6,715 nt of DNA from Treponema sp. (lineage in GTDB: Bacteria; Spirochaetota; Spirochaetia; Treponematales; Treponemataceae). Positions 1 to 6,630 of the stretch are shown piece after piece. Location: the NCBI GenBank assembly GCA_016297405.1, contig JAEDGP010000093.1, positions 1-6,715 on the forward strand, in the 5' to 3' direction. How positions within the stretch are numbered: position 1 is the first letter of the stretch; each line of letters opens with the position of its first letter. The notes beneath the pieces were generated by a model. That model did not search any database and was not told where the DNA came from. It saw only the letters and a list, made by a program, of their open reading frames with translations. A program made the position numbers and the translations under genes.

Positions 1-1923
1 CCAAAGGCAAAGATCAACTTCATTTCATGGACTATGCTCGGTGTACAGGCTAACTACATCACACAGGGTAAAGTTGACGCTACAGAAAAAGGTCTTGATC
101 TTGACTCTGTAACAGTAGGTTTCAAGTCATATGACAAGTTCGCTGGTCAGTTCCTTCCAGGATGCCCACTCTACATCGAAATCGCTCTTGCTGAAACAGA
201 CCTTGAAGACTATGATCGCTATAACTATGCTGGCGGAAACCAGGTATATCTCTATCAGAAAGACCAGTATGACAACGAAATTGTAGAATGGGAAGATGGT
301 CTTAAAGCTCTCGTAAATGGTGTTTTTGCTAACCCAGTTGCTTACCTTGCTAAGACAACCGATAACTGGAATACAAATCCATTCCTCGGACACCTTAAGT
401 TCGGTTTCAACACTCCTTATATCAACTTCCTTACAGGCTTCAACTATGCAAAACCAGATGTTCGCCAGGCAATCACATGGAAAACAATTGACGGTAACTG
501 GGATGCTGGTTATCAGCACATAGGTGGTTTCAACGTATTCAGCCTTGGTTCAAAAGCTGCTGCTGCTCTTGAAGAAGCTACAGGTATCTCTTGGGATATC
601 GGATTTGCTCCAAACAAAACTGCTGACCGCAAAGGTAATAAATACGGATACTGGGCATGGGCAGGAATCAAGGCTAATGACTTGGTTGTAGATTTCCAGT
701 CTAACGGTATGTATGATGGTACCCTCTTCGACGATCCAGTAGAACATGACTTCATCATCGGTGCAAAGAACGTATTCGCTCTTGACGATGCAAAATTGAA
801 GGTTGCAGCTCAGGCTTTGATCGCAACACATCAGAAGTCTTCAGAAGATATCGTTGCTGACGGTGCTTCTAACACAACAGACTACTTCGGATATTCAACA
901 GACGTATTCTACCGCTCAGGTGACTTCGACGGTATCAAGAACATCGCTGCTAACGTAAAGGCTTCTTATGAAGCAGAAACATTCAGCGTTGGTGCTGAAT
1001 ACCGCCTCCGCGGTGCTGAAGCTTCTATGCTTTATGTTCGCGAAAACCACGATGATGGTACATTCGACCTTTCAGAAATGCTTGGTAACTTGAACACACA
1101 GAAGATCACATTGGATGCAACAGTTTCTCCAATGGAAGCACTTTCTATCGGCTTGAACGCTGCTGTAGAAATGCCACTTGAAGCTCTTGATTCTTCAGAA
1201 GAAGTTGTAACTGGATACAATGCTAACGTACAGCCTTGGTACGCTCTGCGCTGTGGCAACTGGGTACAGCCATGGTTCTTGCTTGATAACGGTTCTATGG
1301 AACTTACAATCAACCCAACAGCTACATACAAGATTTCTGACAACATGTCTGTAACAGCTTATGCTAACATGAACTACAGATCTCTTAAGATCACAGAAGC
1401 AGGTGCTGATGATGATGAAGAAAGCAAGTACGCTTGTTCTGACAACCAGTTCCGCGTAAAGCAGGCTGGTGCTTCTTTGGCAATCACAGATGTATCTGAC
1501 GTAATCACAGGAATCAACGTTTACTACGGTTTGGATCTTTCAAACGTTAATCGCTACTTCAACACATTGGTTGGACAGGTTAGCTTCCCAGGCGATGTAA
1601 CAGCTAACGTAGCATTCGGTGTAAAGACAGAAAACACAGCTTCAGCTGACGGATCATTCGATTCAGAATTGAACAACCCATTCGCATTCGCTTTGGGCGT
1701 ATCAAAGAAACTCAAGGCTGCTAAGAAACCAACAGTATATGCTCAGTTCGTATACAACATGGATCCATTCAAGCACTTCGGTGACGGACAGGATCAGTTG
1801 AACCTTGACCGTGCAAACGTAAAGGGTTCATGGGCTAAGGAAGCTGACGTAGGCGATATCGACCCAGTTGACTGGTACGATGGCCGTGCAGCACTTCGCT
1901 GTGGTATCCGCTGGGATATCTAA
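1..1923 (+). CDS. Outer-membrane beta-barrel (porin-like) protein, 5'-truncated
   Basis: The reading frame is open from base 1 to the TAA at 1921-1923, giving 640 visible residues. The first in-frame ATG (position 34) sits inside continuous coding sequence, so the true start and any signal peptide lie upstream of the window. The protein shows many short segments with alternating hydrophobic and polar residues, rich in aromatic residues, Gly and Asn, separated by polar acidic loops (for example DDDEES near residue 472). It ends in a strand-like segment, GIRWDI. This is the usual look of a large outer-membrane barrel in treponemes. Codon choice is strongly biased (AAC, TTC, GAC, ATC, CGC), more than in the downstream genes, which suggests high expression. 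Four cysteines are visible (residues 55, 418, 479, 634 of the visible part), two of them in a repeated ALRCG motif. The substrate is unknown; a role in glucan uptake would be inferred only from the neighbouring pullulanase. A non-porin barrel or major surface antigen is an alternative. Confidence 0.8.
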   Translation, partial: PKAKINFISWTMLGVQANYITQGKVDATEKGLDLDSVTVGFKSYDKFAGQFLPGCPLYIEIALAETDLEDYDRYNYAGGNQVYLYQKDQYDNEIVEWEDGLKALVNGVFANPVAYLAKTTDNWNTNPFLGHLKFGFNTPYINFLTGFNYAKPDVRQAITWKTIDGNWDAGYQHIGGFNVFSLGSKAAAALEEATGISWDIGFAPNKTADRKGNKYGYWAWAGIKANDLVVDFQSNGMYDGTLFDDPVEHDFIIGAKNVFALDDAKLKVAAQALIATHQKSSEDIVADGASNTTDYFGYSTDVFYRSGDFDGIKNIAANVKASYEAETFSVGAEYRLRGAEASMLYVRENHDDGTFDLSEMLGNLNTQKITLDATVSPMEALSIGLNAAVEMPLEALDSSEEVVTGYNANVQPWYALRCGNWVQPWFLLDNGSMELTINPTATYKISDNMSVTAYANMNYRSLKITEAGADDDEESKYACSDNQFRVKQAGASLAITDVSDVITGINVYYGLDLSNVNRYFNTLVGQVSFPGDVTANVAFGVKTENTASADGSFDSELNNPFAFALGVSKKLKAAKKPTVYAQFVYNMDPFKHFGDGQDQLNLDRANVKGSWAKEADVGDIDPVDWYDGRAALRCGIRWDI

Positions 1924-1924
1924 T

Positions 1925-1940
1925 TTTAGCAAATGCTAAA
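1925..1940 (+). other. Small hairpin just after the barrel gene stop
   Basis: TTTAGC and GCTAAA flank a four-base AAAT loop immediately after the stop codon; a seventh pair is possible on paper but would leave a two-base loop. No T-run follows, so it is not a convincing intrinsic terminator. It may act as a 3'-end stabiliser for the barrel mRNA together with the larger hairpin that follows. Confidence 0.5.
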
Positions 1941-1942
1941 GA

Positions 1943-1979
1943 TGATACGGTGGTTGAGCTTGTCGAAACCACTGTATCA
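1943..1979. repeat. Palindromic REP-like element, 13-bp stem with 11-base loop
   Basis: The left arm 1943-1955 pairs with the right arm 1967-1979 over 13 bases with one G-T wobble; the loop is GAGCTTGTCGA. The core GGTTGAGCTTGTCGAAACC resembles, from memory, a short palindromic motif (TTCGACAAGCTCA on the other strand) scattered through intergenic regions of many bacterial genomes. There is only one copy in this window, so dispersal cannot be shown here. No T-run follows, so this is not a classical terminator. It could be an interspersed repeat, an mRNA-stabilising hairpin or a partial attenuator between the barrel gene and the lipoprotein gene. Confidence 0.6.
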
Positions 1980-1987
1980 AACTCTAA

Positions 1988-2002
1988 GATTTCGTAGAAA
2001 TC
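1988..2002 (+). other. Short hairpin upstream of the first lipoprotein gene
   Basis: GATTTC and GAAATC form a perfect 6-bp stem around a GTA loop, 28 bases before the ATG at 2030. It is the third hairpin in the 106-base gap. It is short and AT-rich, so its significance is modest. Confidence 0.35.
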
Positions 2003-2018
2003 ACAAATATCCTTATTT

Positions 2019-2023
2019 AGGAG
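2019..2023 (+). promoter_or_regulatory. Ribosome binding site for the 285-aa lipoprotein
   Basis: AGGAG lies six bases before the ATG at 2030 and supports that start. No convincing sigma-70 promoter is visible in the gap upstream: the best pairing, TTGTCG at 1960 with TAAGAT at 1985, has a 19-base spacer and matches four of six bases in each box. Confidence 0.75.
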
Positions 2024-2029
2024 AAAAAA

Positions 2030-2887
2030 ATGAAAAAGATTCTTTCTTTAATCGCTGCAGGTGCTATGGCTCTTGGTCTTATTGGCTGTTCTGGTGACTT
2101 GCATGACGATAAAAAAGTAGATCCAAACGCTATGATTGGTTTCTGGTCATATCGTGTAATTGATACAGCTGGCGATGACAGCATTAACATGATTACAAAT
2201 AATGCTGGTGGACAGTCAGGAGCATTTGGTAGTCCTGATTTTGCAGTTGATGTTTCTAGCGGAACAGCAGCTATTCTTTGGGACGGAAAAGGCAGCACTG
2301 ATCTCATGTTGAGTGAACGTACAGATTGTCCTTCACTTTCAGATGTTGGTGTCGAACTTAGTGACGGTCAAGCTTGTGTGTTCGTATTTACACCATTTTC
2401 TTCTGTAAATCTTTACTGCTATCCAGTAGCTGAAGGTGCATTCGTAAAAGATGAATGGCCTGGAGTAGCAACAACAGCTACAGTTGCTGTTGAAAAGGTT
2501 AAGGCTACAATTACAATTAAGATTGTAAATGGTGAAGCAGATACTAAATACTGGTTCAGTGGTCTTGCTTGGGACGCTGGTTGGCCTTATGCAGGATGGA
2601 AAGGAAATCCAGTTTTTGCAACTGATGATGATCATGCTAAATATCGTGCTACTACAGATGCTGAAGGAAAAGCAACATTCTCAACACCTTTTGAATCAGC
2701 TGAAGTTGATGTAGGTTCAACATTAAAAATTGGATGTAAGTTTGTTGATATTGTTGATGATCAACTTGAAGCAGGTGGTCCTACATATGATTCAGGAGAC
2801 ACATCAATTAATATTACAAATTTGACTGAAAACAAGAGTTTTGTTGCTACATTTGATGCATCTGCAAAAACTTGGACAGTTGAATAA
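2030..2887 (+). CDS. Surface lipoprotein, possible starch/glycan-binding protein
   Basis: This 285-residue protein begins with a lipoprotein signal peptide: a KK n-region, a hydrophobic core and the lipobox LIGC with the lipidated cysteine at residue 20. I do not recognise the family with certainty. Two regions suggest carbohydrate binding. Residues 126-145 contain Y129-C-Y131 followed by W143-P-G145, an aromatic-then-WPG layout that recalls starch-binding modules of the CBM26 type and also occurs in the N-terminal domain of the pullulanase in this window (W64, W67, W69, W83-P-G). Residues 162-241 form a second beta-rich region with a tight aromatic cluster (Y174, W175, W181, W185, Y187, W190), typical of sugar-stacking surfaces. 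There is no visible catalytic motif. The gene follows the barrel gene after 106 bases without a clear terminator, so it may be co-transcribed or read through, and it is closed by a strong terminator. The lipoprotein call is firm; glycan binding is inference. Confidence 0.8.
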   Translation: MKKILSLIAAGAMALGLIGCSGDLHDDKKVDPNAMIGFWSYRVIDTAGDDSINMITNNAGGQSGAFGSPDFAVDVSSGTAAILWDGKGSTDLMLSERTDCPSLSDVGVELSDGQACVFVFTPFSSVNLYCYPVAEGAFVKDEWPGVATTATVAVEKVKATITIKIVNGEADTKYWFSGLAWDAGWPYAGWKGNPVFATDDDHAKYRATTDAEGKATFSTPFESAEVDVGSTLKIGCKFVDIVDDQLEAGGPTYDSGDTSINITNLTENKSFVATFDASAKTWTVE

Positions 2888-2928
2888 GATATTCCTGTAA
2901 GCTAAATTTATAAGCTTTAATAAAAAAA

Positions 2929-2959
2929 ACGGTTTAGGGAAACCTAAGCCGTTTTTTTT
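2929..2959 (+). terminator. Strong intrinsic terminator after the 285-aa lipoprotein
   Basis: ACGGTTTAGG (2929-2938) pairs with CCTAAGCCGT (2943-2952) over ten bases with one G-U wobble, closed by a GAAA tetraloop and followed by an eight-T run ending at 2959. An A-tract just before the stem can pair with the T-run, so it may also work on the minus strand. It separates the first lipoprotein gene from the lipoprotein-pullulanase pair. Confidence 0.93.
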
Positions 2960-3031
2960 AAATATTTAGTCTTTATGAAAGAGCTTGTATTCATGAGTCT
3001 TTTCAAAAAGACTAAAGAAAAACAGGTCTTT
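2960..3031 (+). promoter_or_regulatory. Probable promoter and leader region of the lipoprotein-pullulanase unit
   Basis: A terminator lies just upstream and an SD just downstream, so a promoter for the next two genes is expected here. The best candidate I see is weak: TTTAGT (2965-2970), 17 bases, then TATTCA (2988-2993). The leader contains a perfect inverted repeat, AGTCTTTT (2996-3003) with AAAAGACT (3006-3013), and a further GTCTTT at 3026-3031 touching the SD. The promoter boxes are a guess; the presence of an initiation region is inferred from layout. Confidence 0.35.
2996..3013 (+). repeat. Leader inverted repeat with a competing downstream arm
   Basis: AGTCTTTT and AAAAGACT form an 8-bp perfect inverted repeat (realistically a 7-bp stem with a TCAA loop). 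The AAAGAC arm (3007-3012 region) can instead pair with GTCTTT at 3026-3031, which directly precedes the GGAGG ribosome binding site. It could be a leader hairpin or an operator, or chance in AT-rich DNA. Confidence 0.45.
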
Positions 3032-3036
3032 GGAGG
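3032..3036 (+). promoter_or_regulatory. Ribosome binding site that fixes the start at 3042
   Basis: GGAGG sits five bases before the ATG at 3042. A TTG at 3030 in the same frame overlaps this SD and has none of its own, so the four-residue longer form is rejected. Confidence 0.8.
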
Positions 3037-3041
3037 AAAAA

Positions 3042-3800
3042 ATGAAAAAGAACAAAAAGCTTTTTGCTGTTTTGGCAGCATTGGCTATGGGAATGAGTTT
3101 GTCTTTGACAGGTTGTTCTTCTGAATCAAGTGGAGGAGGCAGTTCGGGTGTAAGCGGTAAGCCAGGTGCAGCTTCACTGCTTGAATTTACGGAAGGCACA
3201 GTAATTCGCAACAAGGTTGTAAATCTTGATTCAGATGCTGTGCTGTATGAATATCTGAAGTTTACATCACCAACAGAAGGTGAATATTCATTATATTCGT
3301 ACGACGAAGAAACTGGTTTTACAAAAGAAACAACTGTTGATTCAATTTCAGTGCCAGCTTCATTTATTTACAATGCTGAAGACGGTTCTTTTAAAACAGA
3401 ATTTGGTGGTAATGCTAATTCCACATACATGTTCAAGACAGTTGAAAATAAAGTTGAAAAATTTTACATCGCTATGAATATACTTTACAACGGAAGTGAA
3501 AAACCATCTTTATTTGATTTATGGGAAATACCAAACGGTGCTTCTTATAATTTCAAAAAAGATGGAACTGTTGTTGTTAACTTAGATGGAAACAAGTTTG
3601 TTTATGATTATACAAATACAAATGGTCTTGTAATGGTTGATGAGCTTCCAATGTTCTGGGCAGATGTTACTGGAAAACCAGTATTTTATTATTCTGCATT
3701 TGAAACCGAAAGTTCGGAAGTAGAAGACGCTGGTCGTTCTGCGGCCGTTTCTGCAGGATATGATTTCGCATCTTCAAAATCAATTTTAGGAATTTTCTAA
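3042..3800 (+). CDS. Lipoprotein of unknown function, paired with pullulanase
   Basis: This 252-residue protein has a basic n-region (MKKNKK), a hydrophobic core and the lipobox LTGC with the lipidated cysteine at residue 25. A Ser/Gly-rich linker (about residues 26-40) follows, a typical tether for an exposed domain. The mature part has two stretches rich in alternating Tyr/Phe and Asp/Gly: about residues 66-132 (including GEYSLYSYDEETG) and about 158-200 (LFDLWEIPNG, then FKKDGTVVV, then FVYDYTNTNG). The FxxDGTV followed by YxYT layout is common in small beta-barrel, lipocalin-like lipoprotein domains, but I cannot assign a family. No catalytic motif is visible. The stop codon is 15 bases before the pullulanase ATG, so the two are almost certainly one transcript and probably act together at the same membrane. 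It could bind glycan, help export or fold the enzyme, or be structural; the sequence does not decide. Confidence 0.8.
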   Translation: MKKNKKLFAVLAALAMGMSLSLTGCSSESSGGGSSGVSGKPGAASLLEFTEGTVIRNKVVNLDSDAVLYEYLKFTSPTEGEYSLYSYDEETGFTKETTVDSISVPASFIYNAEDGSFKTEFGGNANSTYMFKTVENKVEKFYIAMNILYNGSEKPSLFDLWEIPNGASYNFKKDGTVVVNLDGNKFVYDYTNTNGLVMVDELPMFWADVTGKPVFYYSAFETESSEVEDAGRSAAVSAGYDFASSKSILGIF

Positions 3801-3803
3801 GGC

Positions 3804-3810
3804 AGGAGGT
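3804..3810 (+). promoter_or_regulatory. Near-perfect Shine-Dalgarno for the pullulanase
   Basis: AGGAGGT, a full match to the anti-SD core, lies about six bases before the ATG at 3816. It is stronger than the sites of the two other lipoprotein genes and suggests efficient independent initiation on the shared transcript. Confidence 0.85.
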
Positions 3811-3815
3811 ATCAG

Positions 3816-6509
3816 ATGAAAAAGACACTTAAAGCATTATTGATGGGACTTGGACTTTCTGTACTTCTTGCAGGATGTTCAGATATTTCATTGAACACAT
3901 CAGAAGCGGCTGATGCAAATGAAGCTGTTTCTCGTGCTGTTGTTCCTACTGCAGATAAAACAAAAACAATTGTAATTCACCTTTATGGAGCAGCAAGCGG
4001 CACATGGAATGTTTGGGCTTGGCGAAAGAGTCCAACAGAAGCTAACTATAGCAGCAAAGGTTGGCCGGGAGGAGATATCAAGCTGGCAAAATCTTCAAAA
4101 GATGCTGGTCTTGAAACTGTTATGACAGTTGATCCGAATTACGCAATGGGTATTTTGTTCGTAAAGTCTACTGGGTCTCCACAGACTGCAGATATTGTTA
4201 TTTCAAAGGCATTGCTTGAAGAAAATACAGATTTCTACTTCAACTTTGATGAATCAAAAGTTTACACAAATGCTGCTGAATGTCTTGGTCTTAAGAGCGC
4301 ATCAATCGCTTCTAAAGATGGTGACAAAATCAAAGGACTTGTAATTGGTTATGAAAGTGTTACAAAAGATATGTTCACAGTAACTGGAAGCGACGGTACT
4401 ACAAATCTTGAAGTAGCTTCTGTTGCACAGAGCGGAACAACAGTAACAATCACACTTACAGCCGGGAACATGGAAAAAGCACCATATACTGTAAGATTTA
4501 AGCCAAATGAAGAAACAGATGCATCAGTGGTTACTGCTGCTGTAGAAGTTGGTCTTCTTGATGAAATGGGCTATACATACGATGGTAACGATCTTGGTCT
4601 TACATTGAGCGGTTCAACTGCAACTTTCAAAGCATGGTCACCACTTGTAGACGAAGCAAACGTATTGCTTTATGCAGATGCTGCAATGGCTAAATCAACA
4701 AAAGAAGAAAATATTGCACAGCGCGTTAAAATGATAAAGAATGCTGAAACTGGTGTTTGGACAGCTTCTGGTGTTTCTTATGGCTCAAACAAATACTATA
4801 AGTATGAATTTATCACAGGTGAAGTTGCTACACAGGTAGCAGATATTTGGGCAAACTGCGCAAGTCCAGATTCTTATGCAAGCCAGATTGTTAATATCAA
4901 TTCTTCTGCAGAAGCAAAACCAGATGCATGGGAAGCTACTTATGTAAACCCATTCGGAAGATCAGGAACTGAAACAAAGCGTTACAGCGATGCTGTGATT
5001 TATGAAATGCATGTTCGTGACTGGAGCCGTGCTGTTGTAGAAAATAGTACTGGTAAATATCTTGATCTTGCAAATAGCGAAAAATTCATGAAGCACCTTA
5101 AAGATATTGGTGTAACACACGTTCAGATTCTTCCAGTCTTTGATCATGCTGAAACAAATGCTTCTTCATTATATAACTGGGGTTACAATCCATATCACTA
5201 CAACGTTCCAGAAGGACGTTATGTAACAAAGGGATATACCGATGGTACACAGGCTGTAAAAGAATTCAGAACATTGATTCAGAAGCTCCATGAAAATGGA
5301 ATCTCTGTAATCATGGACGTTGTATACAACCACACAAGTGGAACTGGTATTAATTCTTTGTATGACAAGACAGTAAACAAGTACTTCTACCGCATGACAA
5401 AGTCTGGAGCTTATTCGAATGGTTCTGGATGTGGTAATGAATTTGCTACAAATCATGTAATGGCAAGAAAATACGTTGTTGATTCCCTCAAGCACTGGAT
5501 GAACGACTACCATATTAACGGATTCCGTTTTGACCTTATGGGTTGTCTTGAAACAGATACAATGAGGGAAATCTATGATGAATTGTATGCAATCGACAAG
5601 AACGTACTTGTTTACGGTGAACCATGGACTGGCGGAACTTCTGCTGTAGTAGACGGCGCTGTTAAGGCAGGTAAAGGTGCATTTGGCTATGGTTACGGTG
5701 CATTCGATGATGACTTTAGAGATGCAATCAAGGGTGCTGAATTTGGTGGATTCCAGCTTGGTCACGTTGCAGGTAAATTCAATGATGATGGAATCATCAA
5801 GGGATTGACCGGTGCTGTTGGAAAGAACAAGCGCAATGAAACTGGTGACCCTCAGCTTGCACTACACTATGCTGAATGTCACGACAACTATACTTTGTTT
5901 GATAAGCTTGCAATGTCTTACCTTGGTGTGAATAAATTTTCCGGAGATCTTTTTGCAGAAATTGGCGCAGCTGGTCTTGAAAAAGTAAGAAAAGAACAGA
6001 GCCTTGTCGCTGCATATCTGTTCCTTTCTCAAGGAACTCCATTCATCAATGGTGGACAGGAATTCCTTCGCACAAAGAAAGGTGATGAAAACAGCTATAA
6101 GTCAAAAGATGATATCAACCAGATTGATTTGAGCTTTAAAGAAACATATTCTGATGTATATGACGTTTACAGAAGTCTTATTGCATTTAGAAAAGACTTT
6201 GCTGTTGTAAGAAATGCAACAGTTAAGAACGAAGCAACAAAGATTTCTACTGGTGTTACAAAGTTTGTAATTGCAGATGAAAACGACGAATTTGAAATCT
6301 TCTTCAATGCTACACAAGCTAAGGCTTCTGTTTCTGCAGAAGGTAAAGTTGTTACCATTGGCAAGGGAAGCATTGGTATGAACAGCGGTATTTTTGGTGC
6401 TGGTGTTAATACTTTGGATAGTGCTACAAAGCTTTATAAAATTGCAAAAGAAAGCTCAAAAGTCACATCCGTTCCTGCACAATCATTCGTGATTGTTAAG
6501 ACAAAATAA
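3816..6509 (+). CDS. pulA: Type I pullulanase, lipoprotein (GH13)
   Basis: This 897-residue debranching enzyme hydrolyses alpha-1,6 bonds in pullulan, amylopectin or glycogen. A lipoprotein signal ends in LAGC with the lipidated cysteine at 21. Residues about 50-152 form a CBM41-like, pullulanase-associated domain with W64, W67, W69 and W83-P-G, ending in FDESKVYTN. About 158-245 is a beta-sandwich linker domain. About 258-335 is CBM48-like, including FKAWSP. The catalytic barrel runs from about 390 to 790. The type I signature reads YNWGYNP (453-459). GH13 region I is DVVYNH (501-506), region II is FRFDLMG with nucleophile D573, region III is YGEPW with acid/base E602, and region IV is CHDN with D690. 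QEFLRTKKGDENSY follows, typical of type I pullulanases, and a beta C-terminal domain closes the protein. All three catalytic acids are present. Small departures are N458 in place of the usual Asp and INQIDL with L772 where Trp is usual. It is the second gene of a two-gene unit with a lipoprotein. Confidence 0.96.
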   Translation: MKKTLKALLMGLGLSVLLAGCSDISLNTSEAADANEAVSRAVVPTADKTKTIVIHLYGAASGTWNVWAWRKSPTEANYSSKGWPGGDIKLAKSSKDAGLETVMTVDPNYAMGILFVKSTGSPQTADIVISKALLEENTDFYFNFDESKVYTNAAECLGLKSASIASKDGDKIKGLVIGYESVTKDMFTVTGSDGTTNLEVASVAQSGTTVTITLTAGNMEKAPYTVRFKPNEETDASVVTAAVEVGLLDEMGYTYDGNDLGLTLSGSTATFKAWSPLVDEANVLLYADAAMAKSTKEENIAQRVKMIKNAETGVWTASGVSYGSNKYYKYEFITGEVATQVADIWANCASPDSYASQIVNINSSAEAKPDAWEATYVNPFGRSGTETKRYSDAVIYEMHVRDWSRAVVENSTGKYLDLANSEKFMKHLKDIGVTHVQILPVFDHAETNASSLYNWGYNPYHYNVPEGRYVTKGYTDGTQAVKEFRTLIQKLHENGISVIMDVVYNHTSGTGINSLYDKTVNKYFYRMTKSGAYSNGSGCGNEFATNHVMARKYVVDSLKHWMNDYHINGFRFDLMGCLETDTMREIYDELYAIDKNVLVYGEPWTGGTSAVVDGAVKAGKGAFGYGYGAFDDDFRDAIKGAEFGGFQLGHVAGKFNDDGIIKGLTGAVGKNKRNETGDPQLALHYAECHDNYTLFDKLAMSYLGVNKFSGDLFAEIGAAGLEKVRKEQSLVAAYLFLSQGTPFINGGQEFLRTKKGDENSYKSKDDINQIDLSFKETYSDVYDVYRSLIAFRKDFAVVRNATVKNEATKISTGVTKFVIADENDEFEIFFNATQAKASVSAEGKVVTIGKGSIGMNSGIFGAGVNTLDSATKLYKIAKESSKVTSVPAQSFVIVKTK

Positions 6510-6516
6510 GGATTGG

Positions 6517-6545
6517 TTTTAGGCTGCCTTATGGATAGCCTAAAA
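6517..6545 (+). other. Hairpin directly after the pullulanase stop
   Basis: TTTTAGGCT (6517-6525) pairs perfectly with AGCCTAAAA (6537-6545) around an 11-base loop, seven bases past the stop. No clean T-run follows, so it is more likely a 3'-end stabiliser or weak pause than the main terminator, which lies just downstream. Confidence 0.55.
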
Positions 6546-6565
6546 ACTTTATGATTTGTTTTGAG

Positions 6566-6603
6566 TCCCGGGTCGTGCACTAGCATATCCCGGGATTTTT
6601 TTT
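6566..6603 (+). terminator. Intrinsic terminator of the lipoprotein-pullulanase unit
   Basis: TCCCGGG (6566-6572) pairs with CCCGGGA (6589-6595). After a small internal loop, GTGC and GCAT can add four more pairs around an ACTA loop. A run of eight T follows (6596-6603). The GC-rich stem stands out against the AT-rich surroundings. This is the likely end of the two-gene transcript. Confidence 0.9.
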
Positions 6604-6630
6604 GCTCATGAGCCTATGAAAAACGCAAAG

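Noticed and set aside
34..36. ATG at 34 as the start of the barrel gene
   Set aside because: The same frame is open back to base 1 with barrel-like residues, there is no SD or signal peptide at 34, and the protein is plainly cut by the window edge.
127..519. A 130-codon minus-strand open frame inside the barrel gene
   Set aside because: It overlaps a strongly codon-biased coding sequence and shows no recognisable protein features.
1943..1979. The large hairpin after the barrel gene as a rho-independent terminator
   Set aside because: The stem is good but is followed by AACTCTAAG rather than a T-run.
3030..3032. TTG at 3030 as start of the 252-aa lipoprotein
   Set aside because: The TTG overlaps the GGAGG that serves the ATG at 3042, and the ATG form gives a standard KK-rich lipoprotein signal.
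5169..5765. A 198-codon open frame on the minus strand inside the pullulanase gene
   Set aside because: It is fully opposite the conserved catalytic region of a clear pullulanase, its translation is Cys/Ile/Val-rich without domain character, and no ribosome binding site was seen; it is a codon-bias shadow.
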